A DNA stretch of 64,000 nucleotides from assembly GCA_030142905.1 (NCBI GenBank), contig JASJOG010000075.1, positions 478,501 through 542,500 on the forward strand, in the 5' to 3' direction. Both the position numbers and the translations under genes were made by a program. The stretch is from Heliopora coerulea. Its lineage: Eukaryota > Cnidaria > Anthozoa > Scleralcyonacea > Helioporidae. The notes beneath the pieces are model-generated. The model saw only the letters and a program-made list of their open reading frames with translations. It was not told where the DNA came from and made no database searches. Below, piece by piece: positions 20,845-31,604 of this stretch. Position 1 is the first letter of the stretch, and each line of letters starts with the position of its first letter.

Positions 20845-21195
20845 AACTATTGTGTTTTGTTATTATCTACCAGTTCATTATTATACAGTTTTTTGTTATT
20901 ATTATTCCCAAGCTCATCATGATCATGCAATATCTGGTTATTAATTTGCATTTCTTTGTTATTATTATATGTTGCTTTGTTATCATTATGTACTGTTGAT
21001 TTGTTATTATTATGCACTGTTTCTTTATTATAAAGCATTGGTTTTTATTGGTACATACTGTTTCGTTATCATTGTACACTGTTTCATTATTTGTACTGAT
21101 TTGTCATTATTAAGCATTGTTTCAGTATTATTTTGCGATGTTTTGATATTATCATGCACTGTGGCATTATGCAGTGTTGTGCTATTATCATCTCC
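20845..21195. repeat. Degenerate short tandem repeat (GTTATTATxATGCACTGTTT)
   Basis: About 14 imperfect units of 20-25 bases combining TTATTAT with GCACTGTT/GTACTGTT. It lies inside the TIR transposon, left of its coding remnant, and generates Asn/Thr-rich ORFs on the minus strand. Confidence 0.65.
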
Positions 21196-21228
21196 TAGCA
21201 AAATTTCATGTGTGTGTGAGTAGCTGGT

Positions 21229-22660
21229 ATGTTGAGCAGGGCAGAAAGGCAAATGAACATGGTGACAGATTTCACTGCCGAGTTGAAAGATGTAATAACA
21301 TCTAAATTAAGGGAGATTGTTTCTAGTGTTCATAGTGCTGATAATTGCAACCTAGCAGAAGAACTTCAAGAAATTCAGAAACTTGTCATTGTCTTAGACT
21401 TCTTGACAAGAATACCAGAAGAAATATTCAATTTGTTGAGCAGTGCACAGTCAATTTTAGAGTGCTTGGGAATGAGCATCAGAGAAACTGCTGTTTTCAC
21501 TGGATAACCAGTTAGACCAAAGTATGCAGTTAGCAAGGAACAGCTCATAATGCTTCTAAAAGTCAGGTTAATATTAATTCAATTTCAGAGCTACTTTATG
21601 TGAGTTCATGGACTGTGAAGCAACAAATGCAATATGGTCCTTTAGTGCATTCCTTTTACACAGAAATACAAGATAATCAGTTAGATGACATGTTGAGAGC
21701 AACTAAAAGAACGAATCCAAAATGTGGATCAAAAATGTTGATGGGATACCTTGGCTCAATGGGTATATTTGTCCTCAGACATCGTGTGAGAGGCTCTCTC
21801 ACAAGTTCATCCCCAGAGAGTGGCTCCTCGATGGTGGATGGTGTGACGTGTATACAGAGTAACGAGGCCACTCAGACTCTGGCATTTTGATGGCAATCAT
21901 ACACTTGTCAAATGGCATTTTGTTGTTCACGAGTGTGAGGATGGCTGCACACCTGTGTATTTACCCTGCAATGCTAGCAATGAAGCTGCCACAGTATTCT
22001 CAAATTTCATAAAAGGAGTAGAAAACTGGGGGTTGCTCTCCAGAACCAGGTGTGATGTTGTCAGGGAACTGAGAATGTGGATGTTACCAAGTATAAGTTA
22101 AGCACTTGCAGTCCAGGTAGGGGGTCAGCTCTTATGGGTAAGAGTGTGCACAATCAACAAATTGAGTGCTTCTGGTGGGATGTATTTAAGGATGTTTTAA
22201 AGAATTTCCATGAGCTGTTTTCATTAATGGAGGATCTGAATATCTTGGACTCTTTAGCAGAGAATGACTTATGGTGCTTACATTATGCATTCCTTCATCA
22301 CATAAACCATTGTTTGGATGGTCTGCTTCCTGGTTGAGACATCCCATGTCTACAGCAAACAACTGTACACCCCTTCAGCTTTGTGTCCAAGGTTCATTGA
22401 TGACATCTGAAGAAGGTACCAATCCTACTGAAGTAACTGACAAGTATGGTATTGACTGGGATGGACCTGTCCCACTTGATGACAGTTCAGTAGACATTCC
22501 ACCAACTAGTCCTGCTTTAACAAATGAAGAACTTACATAGTTTGAGGAAAGAACTATGGCACTTTGAGAATCAACATTAACAGAAGACAAACTTAAACTT
22601 TATGAACTGGCTAAAGAATATCTTCACCCTTAGTTAAATGCCAAATTCATGGAACCCCTC
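21229..22660 (+). pseudogene. DDE integrase-core-domain transposase, decayed
   Basis: Homology runs through several plus frames. An N-terminal region holds LAEELQEIQKLVIVLD. Then come LDDMLRATKRTNPKCGSKML and a segment with WHFDGNHTLVKWHFVVH, containing the likely first catalytic Asp. The next part is STOP-interrupted after GLLSRTRCD. Finally, GKSVHNQQIECFWWDVFKD contains the likely catalytic Glu, and ENDLWCLHYAFLHHINH and NCTPLQLCVQG follow. This order matches integrase-core proteins found as multi-copy genes in cnidarian and fish genomes. Frameshifts near 21890, 22060 and 22335 and stops make it non-functional. It sits between the TIRs at 20538 and 23659. Confidence 0.7.
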
Positions 22661-23044
22661 TGAATGAGTTACTTTTCTCACAAACCAAAATGCAACATCA
22701 GTTACAATTACAATTTGTTTTATAGGTCAACAGCAACAGTTTCAGCACAGCTCTAAACAACTGAATTGAAAAATTAAAATTACTTCACATAACTGAACCT
22801 TTGGACACCTTTAAATGGCAAGTGTTATCAAAGCAAAATTTGCCTCAAATACCATCAATATCTATTTTAATGGCATATTTCTTTAAAAATTGCTAAAGCA
22901 ATGGCATTAAAACATTATATTGCAAATATGTGCAAAGTACAAAGATTTTTTACCAAATGTAATTCTAATTCTGAGAAACATTTTCCTGTTTCAAATGACT
23001 GTGTAGAGCAGTTCATTTAAAGGTTCATCAAAGTTTAAAAATCC

Positions 23045-23064
23045 AAATATCAAATATATATACA

Positions 23065-23100
<36 letters not shown>
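23045..23100. repeat. (TA)n microsatellite
   Basis: TA run directly abutting the hammerhead ribozyme-bearing PLE end at 23101. Confidence 0.9.
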
Positions 23101-23103
<3 letters not shown>

Positions 23104-23330
23104 CAATCTGCAGACGTACGTTTCGCTGTACTACAGCTCATCAGTGCAGCTCGGAACGAACTTGGATTGATAAGGGACCACAGTGCTCAAACCGCTACTC
23201 GAACGGTGGGCATTGCTTTGACGCTATTGGCTATCGTTATATATCCGTAGAGTGCTCAACAACATCGAAATGTGGGAGCATAATTGAAAGCAAGCATAAC
23301 TGAAAGCAAGCATAACTGAAACAGCCACCT
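23101..23330 (-). mobile_element. PLE / retrozyme-like terminal fragment
   Basis: Non-coding minus-strand sequence ending at a (TA)n tract and carrying a complete hammerhead ribozyme (23108-23149). This is the same arrangement as the 3' ends of the PLEs at 14607 and 24235, but with a different ribozyme sequence, hence a different subfamily. It is inserted within the TIR transposon at 20538-23659. The right boundary is uncertain. Confidence 0.5.
23108..23149 (-). ncRNA. Minimal hammerhead ribozyme
   Basis: Minus-strand order: stem I 5' CTGCA, core CTGATGA, stem II GCTGT-AGT-ACAGC, core GAAA, tiny self-complementary stem III CGTACG, cleavage end TC, stem I 3' TGCAG. Every core base is present and both long stems pair perfectly. 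Predicted cut lies between 23113 and 23112. Confidence 0.8.
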
Positions 23331-24077
23331 GTGAATTGTGGTAAAACCTTTAATAAATTGCTTTAGCATACTGGAGACCAGTTTAACAAATTACATGTCA
23401 TAGTACAGCCCAGGAATCTTCAATTCGCAGCTTGCTGTCTAGATGTGTCTCTCCTTGGCATGTTTTCATTTAAAATTTGACAATTATACGCCATGAACCT
23501 ACACACGTTGAAAGTTCTTCAATTCCTTCGATGTAACCTATACAAAATATACCGCGCAGCTTGAAAAGTGGTCACTCCAATATGGCCGCCTCGGCTGACT
23601 TCCGGCTTCACTTTTTGAACAATGGTTGCTCGATCCAGTCCTATTTTTCAGATCAGTGGATGGAGCTCGTTAGTGTATAGCAATCGTCTAAGGAAAACCC
23701 CTACAGAAAAACCCGTCATCCCACGGTGGAGCTACGTGCTGAGGGGATGCCAGAATAGTGGCCGACAGAACAGGAGGTCGCGAACGTACAACTCACAGAG
23801 GTGGCGAACCTGTGTTTTAAGAAATGCATTACCTGATGAGCCGGGCAACTTCAAGCGGACTGACCATTCCCGTGTATGTAAAGCTTACCGGTAGTCCATA
23901 TATGAACTGCTGGGATATGGAATCATGAGTCGACCTTTAACTTTAGAAGTAGAAGTTATTTATTTGAAACGAACGAGTGGTTATTCTACATTGATCTTTT
24001 TGTCACACCATTTTCTTTATGTATATATATAGTCGCGAGCGAGGATCCAGGCGGGAATCTCAATTTCAGAACAAATA

Positions 24078-24213
24078 TTAATGCCCAGCAAAGTACACAT
24101 AATTTATTCATACTCTGACGATGTTGCGAGACGCAACGAAATGTTAGTCCTGTTAATAAACTTATTTCTTTTACAAATCATGGCCTTATTGCATGTACTT
24201 TGCTGGGCATTAA
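24078..24213. repeat. 136-bp segment bounded by 20-bp inverted repeats
   Basis: TTAATGCCCAGCAAAGTACA (24078-24097) and its complement (24194-24213) flank sequence containing a GTTGCG-AGA-CGCAAC hairpin and TTAATAAACTTATTTCTTTTA. It looks like a foldback or PLE-related terminal fragment. Confidence 0.6.
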
Positions 24214-24216
24214 TAC

Positions 24217-24234
24217 ATATATATATATATATAT
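24217..24234. repeat. (TA)n microsatellite
   Basis: Short TA run abutting the left end of the PLE at 24235. Confidence 0.85.
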
Positions 24235-24273
24235 AATCACAACACAAGATTTGGTTACTTCATAAGAACTTTT

Positions 24274-24333
24274 ATTCACTACAGATCTGTTTCGTATGAC
24301 AGGTCCGAAGCTTGCCACACTAGTCAGGTGAAT
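24274..24333 (-). ncRNA. Degenerate hammerhead ribozyme, left arm of second PLE
   Basis: Stem I ATTCAC/GTGAAT, stem II GTGTGGCA...TGTCATAC, GAAA, stem III CAGATCTG and cleavage end TA are all present. The first core box reads CTGACTA instead of CTGANGA (24327-24321), a change expected to abolish cleavage. Confidence 0.65.
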
Positions 24334-24432
24334 GCGTGTTTGGCGTGTAAACTTGAGATCTGTGGTTAGTTTGTGACGTCAAGTTGTTTGTGTGTAGTAT
24401 TTGGTTCGTATTATAGGTAGAGACAGTGACAA

Positions 24433-24840
24433 TTATCTATTACAAAGCAAGTGTTTCTTGTGGTGCCTGGAAGTAGATATGAGTTCATTCCTTTTGTTGA
24501 GGGAACTCAGTTCCGGATGGCAGATGATGAGAAATTTTTCGCAGATGCATAAGTTGCAGCGTTTAGTCCTGTTTGAATAGGGATGACATTTCTTCATAAT
24601 TTTCCATTCTATTGAATAGCGCACGTTCGATTCCTTCAGCGACCAAACATGTTTGCTAAGCTCTGTGGCGTTTTTAGATTTTTCGTTTCGAAATGAGCTG
24701 GTGTGGTTCCGATATCGTGTTTTAAACGTTCCTTCTATTAAGCCGACGTAGGTCTCTTTCGTGTTGTTGTCCTCATTTGTTACAGTGGTCTGGTAAACAA
24801 TCCCTTTGGTTTGGCATTTCCCTTTTAGTGGACAATCATT
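24433..24840 (-). pseudogene. GIY-YIG endonuclease fragment of the second PLE
   Basis: Open minus-strand frame containing KGIVYQTTVTNEDN, TYVGLIEGTFKTRYRNHTSS, ATELSKHVWSLKESN and KRCNLCICEKFLI, with a stop at its 3' end. It is about 55-60% similar to the domain at 14810-15120, so it belongs to a distinct subfamily. The upstream RT has been lost. Confidence 0.75.
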
Positions 24841-25081
24841 TCCCTTTTAGTGGATTGCAACTTATGCATCTACGAAAAATTTCTCATCATCTGCCATCCG
24901 GAACTGAGTTCCCTCAACAAAAGGAATGAACTCGTATCTGCTTCCAGGCACCACAAGAAACACTTGCTTTGTAATAGATAATTGTCACCGTCTCTATCTG
25001 TAATACGAACCAAATACTACACACAAACAACTCGACGTCACAAACTAACCACAGATCTCAAGTTTACACGCCAAACACAGC

Positions 25082-25141
25082 ATTCACCTGACGAGTGTGG
25101 CAAGCTTCGGACCTGTCATACGAAACAGATCTGTGGTGAAT
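25082..25141 (+). ncRNA. Degenerate hammerhead ribozyme, right arm of second PLE
   Basis: Same layout as the left-arm copy but on the plus strand. The core box CTGACGA (25088-25094) and GAAA (25122-25125) are intact. The base before the cut is G (25135) where H (not G) is needed, so self-cleavage is not expected. Confidence 0.65.
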
Positions 25142-25247
25142 AAAAGTTCTTATGAAGTAACCAAATCTTGTGTTGTGATTATCCCGCTCTACCTCGGTAT
25201 AGAGCACTCTGCACCATATGATTTTGTTATTGATACTTGTTATCAAC

Positions 25248-25474
<227 letters not shown>

Positions 25475-25514
25475 ACTCTTGCATGTTCAATCAACAGTAA
25501 TTTAGTAAAGAGGA

Positions 25515-27760
25515 AGCCCAAATCTAGATAAGCTTTATGGTTTTTTTTTTAGGCTTCCTTGCCTTATTTTTTCTATAAATTATTAGTATATAAATATATA
25601 TTTTTTTCTCTTGGCAAATTAAATTAAACTTTCAATTAAGCAGAACATCAAGGAAGCAAAGAGAACGAAGTTACAGAAGTATCAGCAGCTGGCAATCAAA
25701 ACCAGAGAAAAGCGAAGAAGATAGAGTGGAAGTAGTGCCAGTAATAATTGGATGCCTGGGAGGTGGTGGTGAAGATGCAACCGGAGCAGTGAGGAAGATT
25801 ATTGGAGATGAGGACAGTGTGATTAGAATAATCAGTACAATGCAGCGGATGGTGCTTTCCATCTGCTGCAATTAGGGAAGTGCTTGGCGGAGTAGTACAG
25901 CCAGAGTAGTGAATGTACAGCCGAAGCACATCAGCCTTCTTGTGAACCAATGGGAACACTTGTACCTTGGTTACCTTCCAGTAATGTTTGGTGGGAGGGA
26001 ATAATGGCCAGAGTATGAACTGGCTAATAGAAACATAATAGTAATAATAACAACAACCAAAAATTATAACAACTACCATAAAAGTAATAATCATTATAAT
26101 AATCTTAAAATCCATTTTTATGGTAAAATTTCATTGCCCCACAAGTTCTCTGGAATTTGCAATTTCCATTGTGGCCATATCTTGCAGGATGCTGGGAGCC
26201 CATAGCAGGCTGAGACCCCTTCCACTGTCCTCAGTGGGGCTGTGTGTGAGTTGTAATAATAATAATGATAATAATAATATTAATGAAATCTGCAATGTCT
26301 GTTGTAGCCTTTCCTTGCAGGATGTTGGGTGCCCATAGCAGGGGGAGACCCCTTCCATTGTCCTTAGTTGGGTGGTGTGAGAGTGGTAATAATAATAATG
26401 ATCATAATTGCACTAGCATACTGGTTAATTGCAAAATGCCCGAACTTGTAGTGGTTCAGTGTATAAGCTGGAGGCATGATTGTGTTTCACAGACATAAAG
26501 TAATTATGTAGGAAAATATAAGTGGGACAGTGAAAATGGTACTCATAAAATAGAGCAAGTTATGGAGACCAGCAATTGTAAAATTTCTTGGGGCTTCCAA
26601 ATTCAGGCAGGCCACAAACTTATACATAAAAGAGTGGATGTGTCTACTACTGGGAAAGTTACAAGCTCATGTTTATTGATTGATATTGTGTGCCCTATTG
26701 ATTCCAGTGTTGATCAGTGGGAAAAGGTAAATGTTGCACAGTATCAAGATGTGAAGTAGGAGGTGAAAAGACTTCAGAATATAAGAAATGTTTAAATGAT
26801 TCCCATCATCATTGGAACACTAGGAACTGTGGGAAAAATTTAAGGAAATGCACTGCCACATTTATTTGCTACAAAATGTCATGCTAAGAAAAGTGCCTAA
26901 TACCTAAGGTCAAGGGACTTGACTAGCTGTGATGAAATACTTCCAGCATTGAAAGTTACTGCAAAAATAATAATTATTATAAAAAATGTAATAATCATAA
27001 TAATAATGCTGTGCAAACCAAAATAAAATTAAATAATAGTTATAATGGATATGTCTGTGGAATAACATTTCCTAAGTCTTAACTTCTTTGACATTTCTTT
27101 GAAATGGTAGTCAAATTCCTCTCTGGATAAACATTCATTGATTAATTTGTGTACTAGTCTACATATGTTTGTGTGGTTAAGTGGAGATCAAATTGTGATT
27201 AGATCAATAGACAGCTCACTGATTGCTGCAGAATTGGGATAATTAATGACTGGATGTGCCTCTATGCCACACTGCAGAAGACTGAAGCAGACTACTGAAG
27301 TCTTCCGTATGTTCACAAGCAGTGGTGCCAACTTAGGGGAGTGCAGCTTCAATAGCATAACTACCAGGGTGGTCTCAGCCCTGATAAAAAAAAAATCTTG
27401 GGCCACTCTAACTGACAGAGCAATATAATCTTCAACCACTTTGGAATTAGATATTAGTTGTAAGAAATTGAACATATAATTATTTCAGACGGAACCTGTC
27501 AAATCTAACATGTTGGACCCCCAAAATTTGTGAAGGCCTCATTAATGACACCCACTGGTCATGTCCCTAGGTTTGCCCCTGTGCAGCTTCCTACACTCCT
27601 GTGAGTTCTTAAGCACTGCAGGTTGTTCAAGTGGGTATTGACTTATGACTGACATGGGTGACAGTGCATACTGAACTGACAAGTAGGGGCATTTAGAACA
27701 GTCACTAAAATGAGAGTCATGGGATTAATCTTGTTTTGTCTGTCATTTAATAATCTGAAA
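25515..27760. other. Intergenic with (TAA)n tracts and one local duplication
   Basis: No gene supported. A unit of about 132 bp occurs twice (26155-26260 and 26288-26400): TTGCAGGATG, TGGGxGCCCATAGCAGG and GAGACCCCTTCCA, ending in a TAATAATAATAATGAT run. (TAA)n-like stretches also lie at 26030-26110 and 26965-27005. Confidence 0.5.
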
Positions 27761-27762
27761 AT

Positions 27763-27944
27763 AGCTGGTTCCCCTTATTTGGTCTAGTGAATACAACTAC
27801 CAGAACGTTTTGCAGTTTTTTAGTTTTTCAATGCTAACATTGAACGTCCAAAGCAAAAGAAAAGACAATTGCTTAACATTACAAACAAGATTTCAAAAGA
27901 CATTCTGGTAGTTGTTTTCAGCAGATGTATAAGGGGAACCAGCC
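27763..27944. mobile_element. TIR MITE, about 182 bp
   Basis: The left end AGCTGGTTCCCCTTAT...AACTACCAGAA is the inverse of the right end TTCTGGTAGTTG...ATAAGGGGAACCAGCC. The inner part has no coding capacity. Confidence 0.7.
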
Positions 27945-29385
27945 ATTGATACTCTTGTGATTTAAAATGTATCATGTGCAATTCCAGCACAAACATGAAA
28001 GGTAAGACCATTGGGAGGGGTACAATGACTGTAATTATTCCTGCCAGAAGTATGGAAAACCCTTTGTCCCAATAAACTATTGTTTTGTTCTTAAGAAAAT
28101 TGCGTTTTTTGCTATATTTCCCCCAACAAATGTACTTAGGGAGTTCAAACGTTTTCCTATGAGGTCACTCGCATTCAGGAGAGCAACGGTTTTAGCCGTT
28201 TAAAGGGCAGTCACTACACTGAATGGAACTCTACTGAATAAAATCATCTGGCATTAGCCGCAATAAAAAATTAAAATCCCAAAAGCACCCTTGCTCCCTA
28301 ATGGCTTAACCAAGTTGGCAGTTAACCCATTGAGGAGAAGGCGCCCTTCTTAGCTAAACAGCATCCTCTGGCATTGCCTGGAGCAGAATTCAAAAGAGGA
28401 CCCTGGCCTATTTATGGGTTAATTTTGACATTCCTATCCCAGTTGTGTCCTGTTAGTTTGTGAAACTAACGTGAATGTCCTGTGGAAAATATGAATGGTA
28501 TGCCACTGACAACTGCTCCCATTACTGTCTGTATCGACTTGTTAACAGTGAATAGCCTGTACGGGAAAAAACGAAGACAAAACCTTCTCAGTACAGACCG
28601 AATAGACGAGGTTAACTGGGAATTTATATGGCTTCCGGTTCCTGCCTTCATTGTTTTAACGAACTTTTAGTTTTGCGAGAAAACAGCTCAGGTTCACTTA
28701 CTTGTTTTTACTTGCAACTCCGTGTGTTTGAATCTGTTCATCTAGTTTTCTGCTCAAAGTTGTCTTTTTGAAGATTTAACTACGTCTTTGGCACTTCATC
28801 TTTGCAAATCTTTTGTAAAACGTATCTGGATCAGGCTTGTTTTCAAATCAAATCATGTCGGAAATTTTCGCGCCGAAACTTGCCAATCTCAGGCTCTCAG
28901 CAATCTCTACGAATTGTCTGTACGAAAAACTTATGGCAAGGCCAAGCAGCCAATCAGCGCGCGACATTTTTGTGTGTAGACCAGAGAAGTAACATAGCCA
29001 TGTACACCTTTTGCTATTCGTTACCAGAAAATATACTATCATTAACGCCAACCTCAAACTCATAAACGCGAAAATGCATTCATTTTAATGAATCGACATT
29101 CATCAATGCTTTTGTCATGTTCAATTAAAATTTTTGCATAGGTAATATTCATTAGCGTAGATGCGCAACCATGTGCATCAACGGGCATTCTATGGCGCCA
29201 AAAGACGACCATTAACACCATTCTAGTAAACATTAGGGAAAATAAAATTTCAATTACGCAAGATATTTCTCCGGTCTGTTGGAGGATAGAGTTAAGGTTT
29301 TATGGAATTCAGACATGTATAAAAGATAAGGGAATAAAACTGTCATTGTTCGTACATAAACTGAATTCGGTTAGACAGTTTGAAC
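27945..29385. other. No supported gene
   Basis: Short ORFs only, without domains or splice signals. Dispersed repeat words (AAGGGCAGTCACTACACTGAATG, TCTGGCATTxGCC) occur at 28200-28420. Confidence 0.4.
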
Positions 29386-29387
29386 CT

Positions 29388-29560
29388 CTTATTTCGCCAA
29401 TATGTCGATGACAGTTTTGCCATTTTTCGCTCAGCTGACCACATTCTATGTGCTCGCCTGAACTCTTTCAAGACTATCTTAACTTACAACATTGAAATAT
29501 TTTGCAGTGGAATAGAGAATAGTTCTATTTTTCTTGTACGTCTTATTTGATCGCACACAC
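29388..29560 (+). mobile_element. Reverse transcriptase fragment with YVDD motif
   Basis: A plus-strand frame (ACA before TTT CGC CAA) encodes FRQYVDDSFAIFRSADHILC, then LNSFKTILTYNIE. This is the palm-domain active site and following helix seen in PLE-type RTs of the RYVDDTF kind. Nothing recognisable continues beyond about 29560, so it is an isolated relic. Confidence 0.55.
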
Positions 29561-31600
29561 GACTTTCAATCTCTGTTTTTCGGAAGCCTACGTTCATCGG
29601 TTTGTCTATAAACTTTGGTAGTTTTATTCGCTTGTCTTTTAAACGTGGTTTTATCTGCAGCTTCACTTAACTAAAATGAAATTTTCTCATCACATCATAT
29701 TTTCCCTGACGAGTATAATTTCAAGCTAATAACAAAGTTTAGTTCACAGCACTTTGCTAACACACAACTTTTACATCTTAGACAAAACGTATTTTGCAAT
29801 CAAAGCTTACAATACACGGCAGCAGTGGATTGCATGAAAGCATTGATGACGAAGCTTTAATTAGCCGCAAAAATTTTTTATTTTTTGGGATTTTTTTTCT
29901 GGGAAGTGAAAGTTGATGTACATTAACAAAGTGCTCTGAACTAAAATACATTTTAAGATTCCATTTTGTCCTTGCAATAGACTGGACAACTGTCTTCAGT
30001 AGAATAATTCAATGTTGCGAGTTAAGACAGTTCTGAAAGGGCTCAGCAGAGCAGAACGTGATCAGAACCATTTTACATAGCACTTTTTGTCCACCACTGT
30101 TTAGGGAAGATAAAGATTAATTTACGGTGCTTGATTTTACTTCAAATAAATTACTTATGCAGAAAGATGCAAGAGATGGCAATAGTTTTCATTCTACTTC
30201 CAAAATCCTTCCCGGATAACCCATCCCTGGCAAAAATCGAATGAGTGTATTTCTATCCCTCTCTGTAAACAATCATAAACATAAACACGATTCGAGAAGA
30301 GTTAACGATAACAAAATTCAGTGCCTCTGGGTCATTGCAAATATAAAGTTATTCCAAACATACCTAGCCACGCATCAATCTGTCCACACCCCCAACTTTC
30401 AAAGAACACCCTATGCCTATGATATGGCGTCATATTAATTACATGAATGCAGCAAATAATTTTTAAATTGTTATCTGCTCTTTGGTCAACCAGGAGTTAC
30501 CTAAATTTACCAACAATTTTGTTGCTTCAAATTAGTGCGAGATGGAAGCATTTTTTAACAAAATGAGTTGAATACAGTGGTATCGCCAAGCAAGGCACAA
30601 TCGGCAGTCATTCCTTCCAGCGGCTTCGAGATTGTTCGCATAAAACAGCCAAAGTTGACAAGAAATACACTTGGGGAGAGGGATTTGTGAAGAACACATG
30701 CTTCTGGACCACTCTTGCAAAACGCTTGAGGGCTGTCAATCCGAAAGACAAGACCCTATTTATCCCACAGGTTCACTGGTGTGCTTCATACTTACCGTAC
30801 GGGTTCTCCACTTTGAAAATGATGGGAAATAACAGCTACGCCTACAGGAAATCTCTGGTTTAGTTTGTGCATCATTTACTGACTGATTACGACGTTCTAT
30901 TCTAGTTCAGGACAGGAATTACAGTATATTCATTATATACTGTAATTTACAGTCACTTCAACCAGGAAACAAAAAAAAATGCAGTCAGAATCATGCCACT
31001 CCCCTAAGTGCTGACCCTCAATTTGAGAAACACCGATTTAAAATATTATGGTATGCCACAGAGGTTGACTCTTCCTTCAACAACTGTCACGGCAAAACTG
31101 TCGAAGTTATTTCAGTAAACTAAAAGTAAAAACAAAAAGACAAAATAGGGAGTGAAGTCGGGTGGAAAGTCGGTAGTTCTGAGGTCAGGATTGCCTTAAC
31201 GTGTGCTTAACTCTTTAACGCCCAATTGTTTATTTTGTCTTGTTTGTTCTCCTCTCTTTATTTTTCCTTTGCCTACTCCTTTGTTGTAAAGGTGTCCTCT
31301 ATATAGGACACTGGGCGTTAAAGTTTAATAGTGTCAGCTTCGACTCGATAACGTGCTATGAGATAGCCTATGGGCCAGGAATCCATAAATCAACTTCCGC
31401 AGTACCAAGCAGGATACAGCCATGCATATGGGGTATCAAGTGAGGCCTTAACTTTTTCCATGCAATCAATCTTCCATTATTTTACTTTGGATAACGACGG
31501 GCGATTTTACCCGTCGGGATGAGACATCCTGCCGCGAAAGGGTTGAGGTGAGCTCAAAGGTTAACAGTGTCACTTGGGAGGTGTTGATATGCAGACAAAA
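29561..31600. other. No supported gene
   Basis: Unannotated AT-rich sequence. A small inverted repeat (ATTACAGTATAT...ATATACTGTAAT) lies at about 30920-30950. No exon or RNA gene was found. Confidence 0.4.
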
Positions 31601-31604
31601 CTAA

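Larger units (their letters stand above)
20538..23659 (+). mobile_element. 3.1-kb TIR DNA transposon with integrase-type transposase remnant
   Basis: Imperfect terminal inverted repeats of about 110 bp. The left end begins CCACTGATCTGAAAAATAGG at 20538 and the right end is its complement, ending at 23659. The inner TIR words CATATTGGAGTGACCACTTT also match. The element is flanked by a direct 6-bp duplication, ATGGAG (20532-20537 and 23660-23665). The interior carries the decayed integrase-core gene at 21229-22660 and later insertions, including a PLE remnant with a hammerhead ribozyme next to (TA)n. Confidence 0.75.
24235..25182 (-). mobile_element. Second Penelope-like element, foldback remnant
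   Basis: Left arm 24236-24575 and right arm 24845-25182 are inverted copies of the PLE 3' end, with conserved words such as CAAATCTTGTGTTGTGATTA, ACTTGCTTTGTAATAGATAA and GGAACTGAGTTCCCTCAACA. Between them is a single GIY-YIG coding fragment on the minus strand. There is no RT. Each arm holds a hammerhead motif with one different core defect. Confidence 0.85.

Noticed and set aside
24108..24165. Possible plus-strand hammerhead ribozyme (CTGACGA ... GAAA)
   Set aside because: An extra T follows the first core box, and no stem III or stem I complement can be drawn after GAAA. It is probably a PLE terminal hairpin, not a hammerhead.
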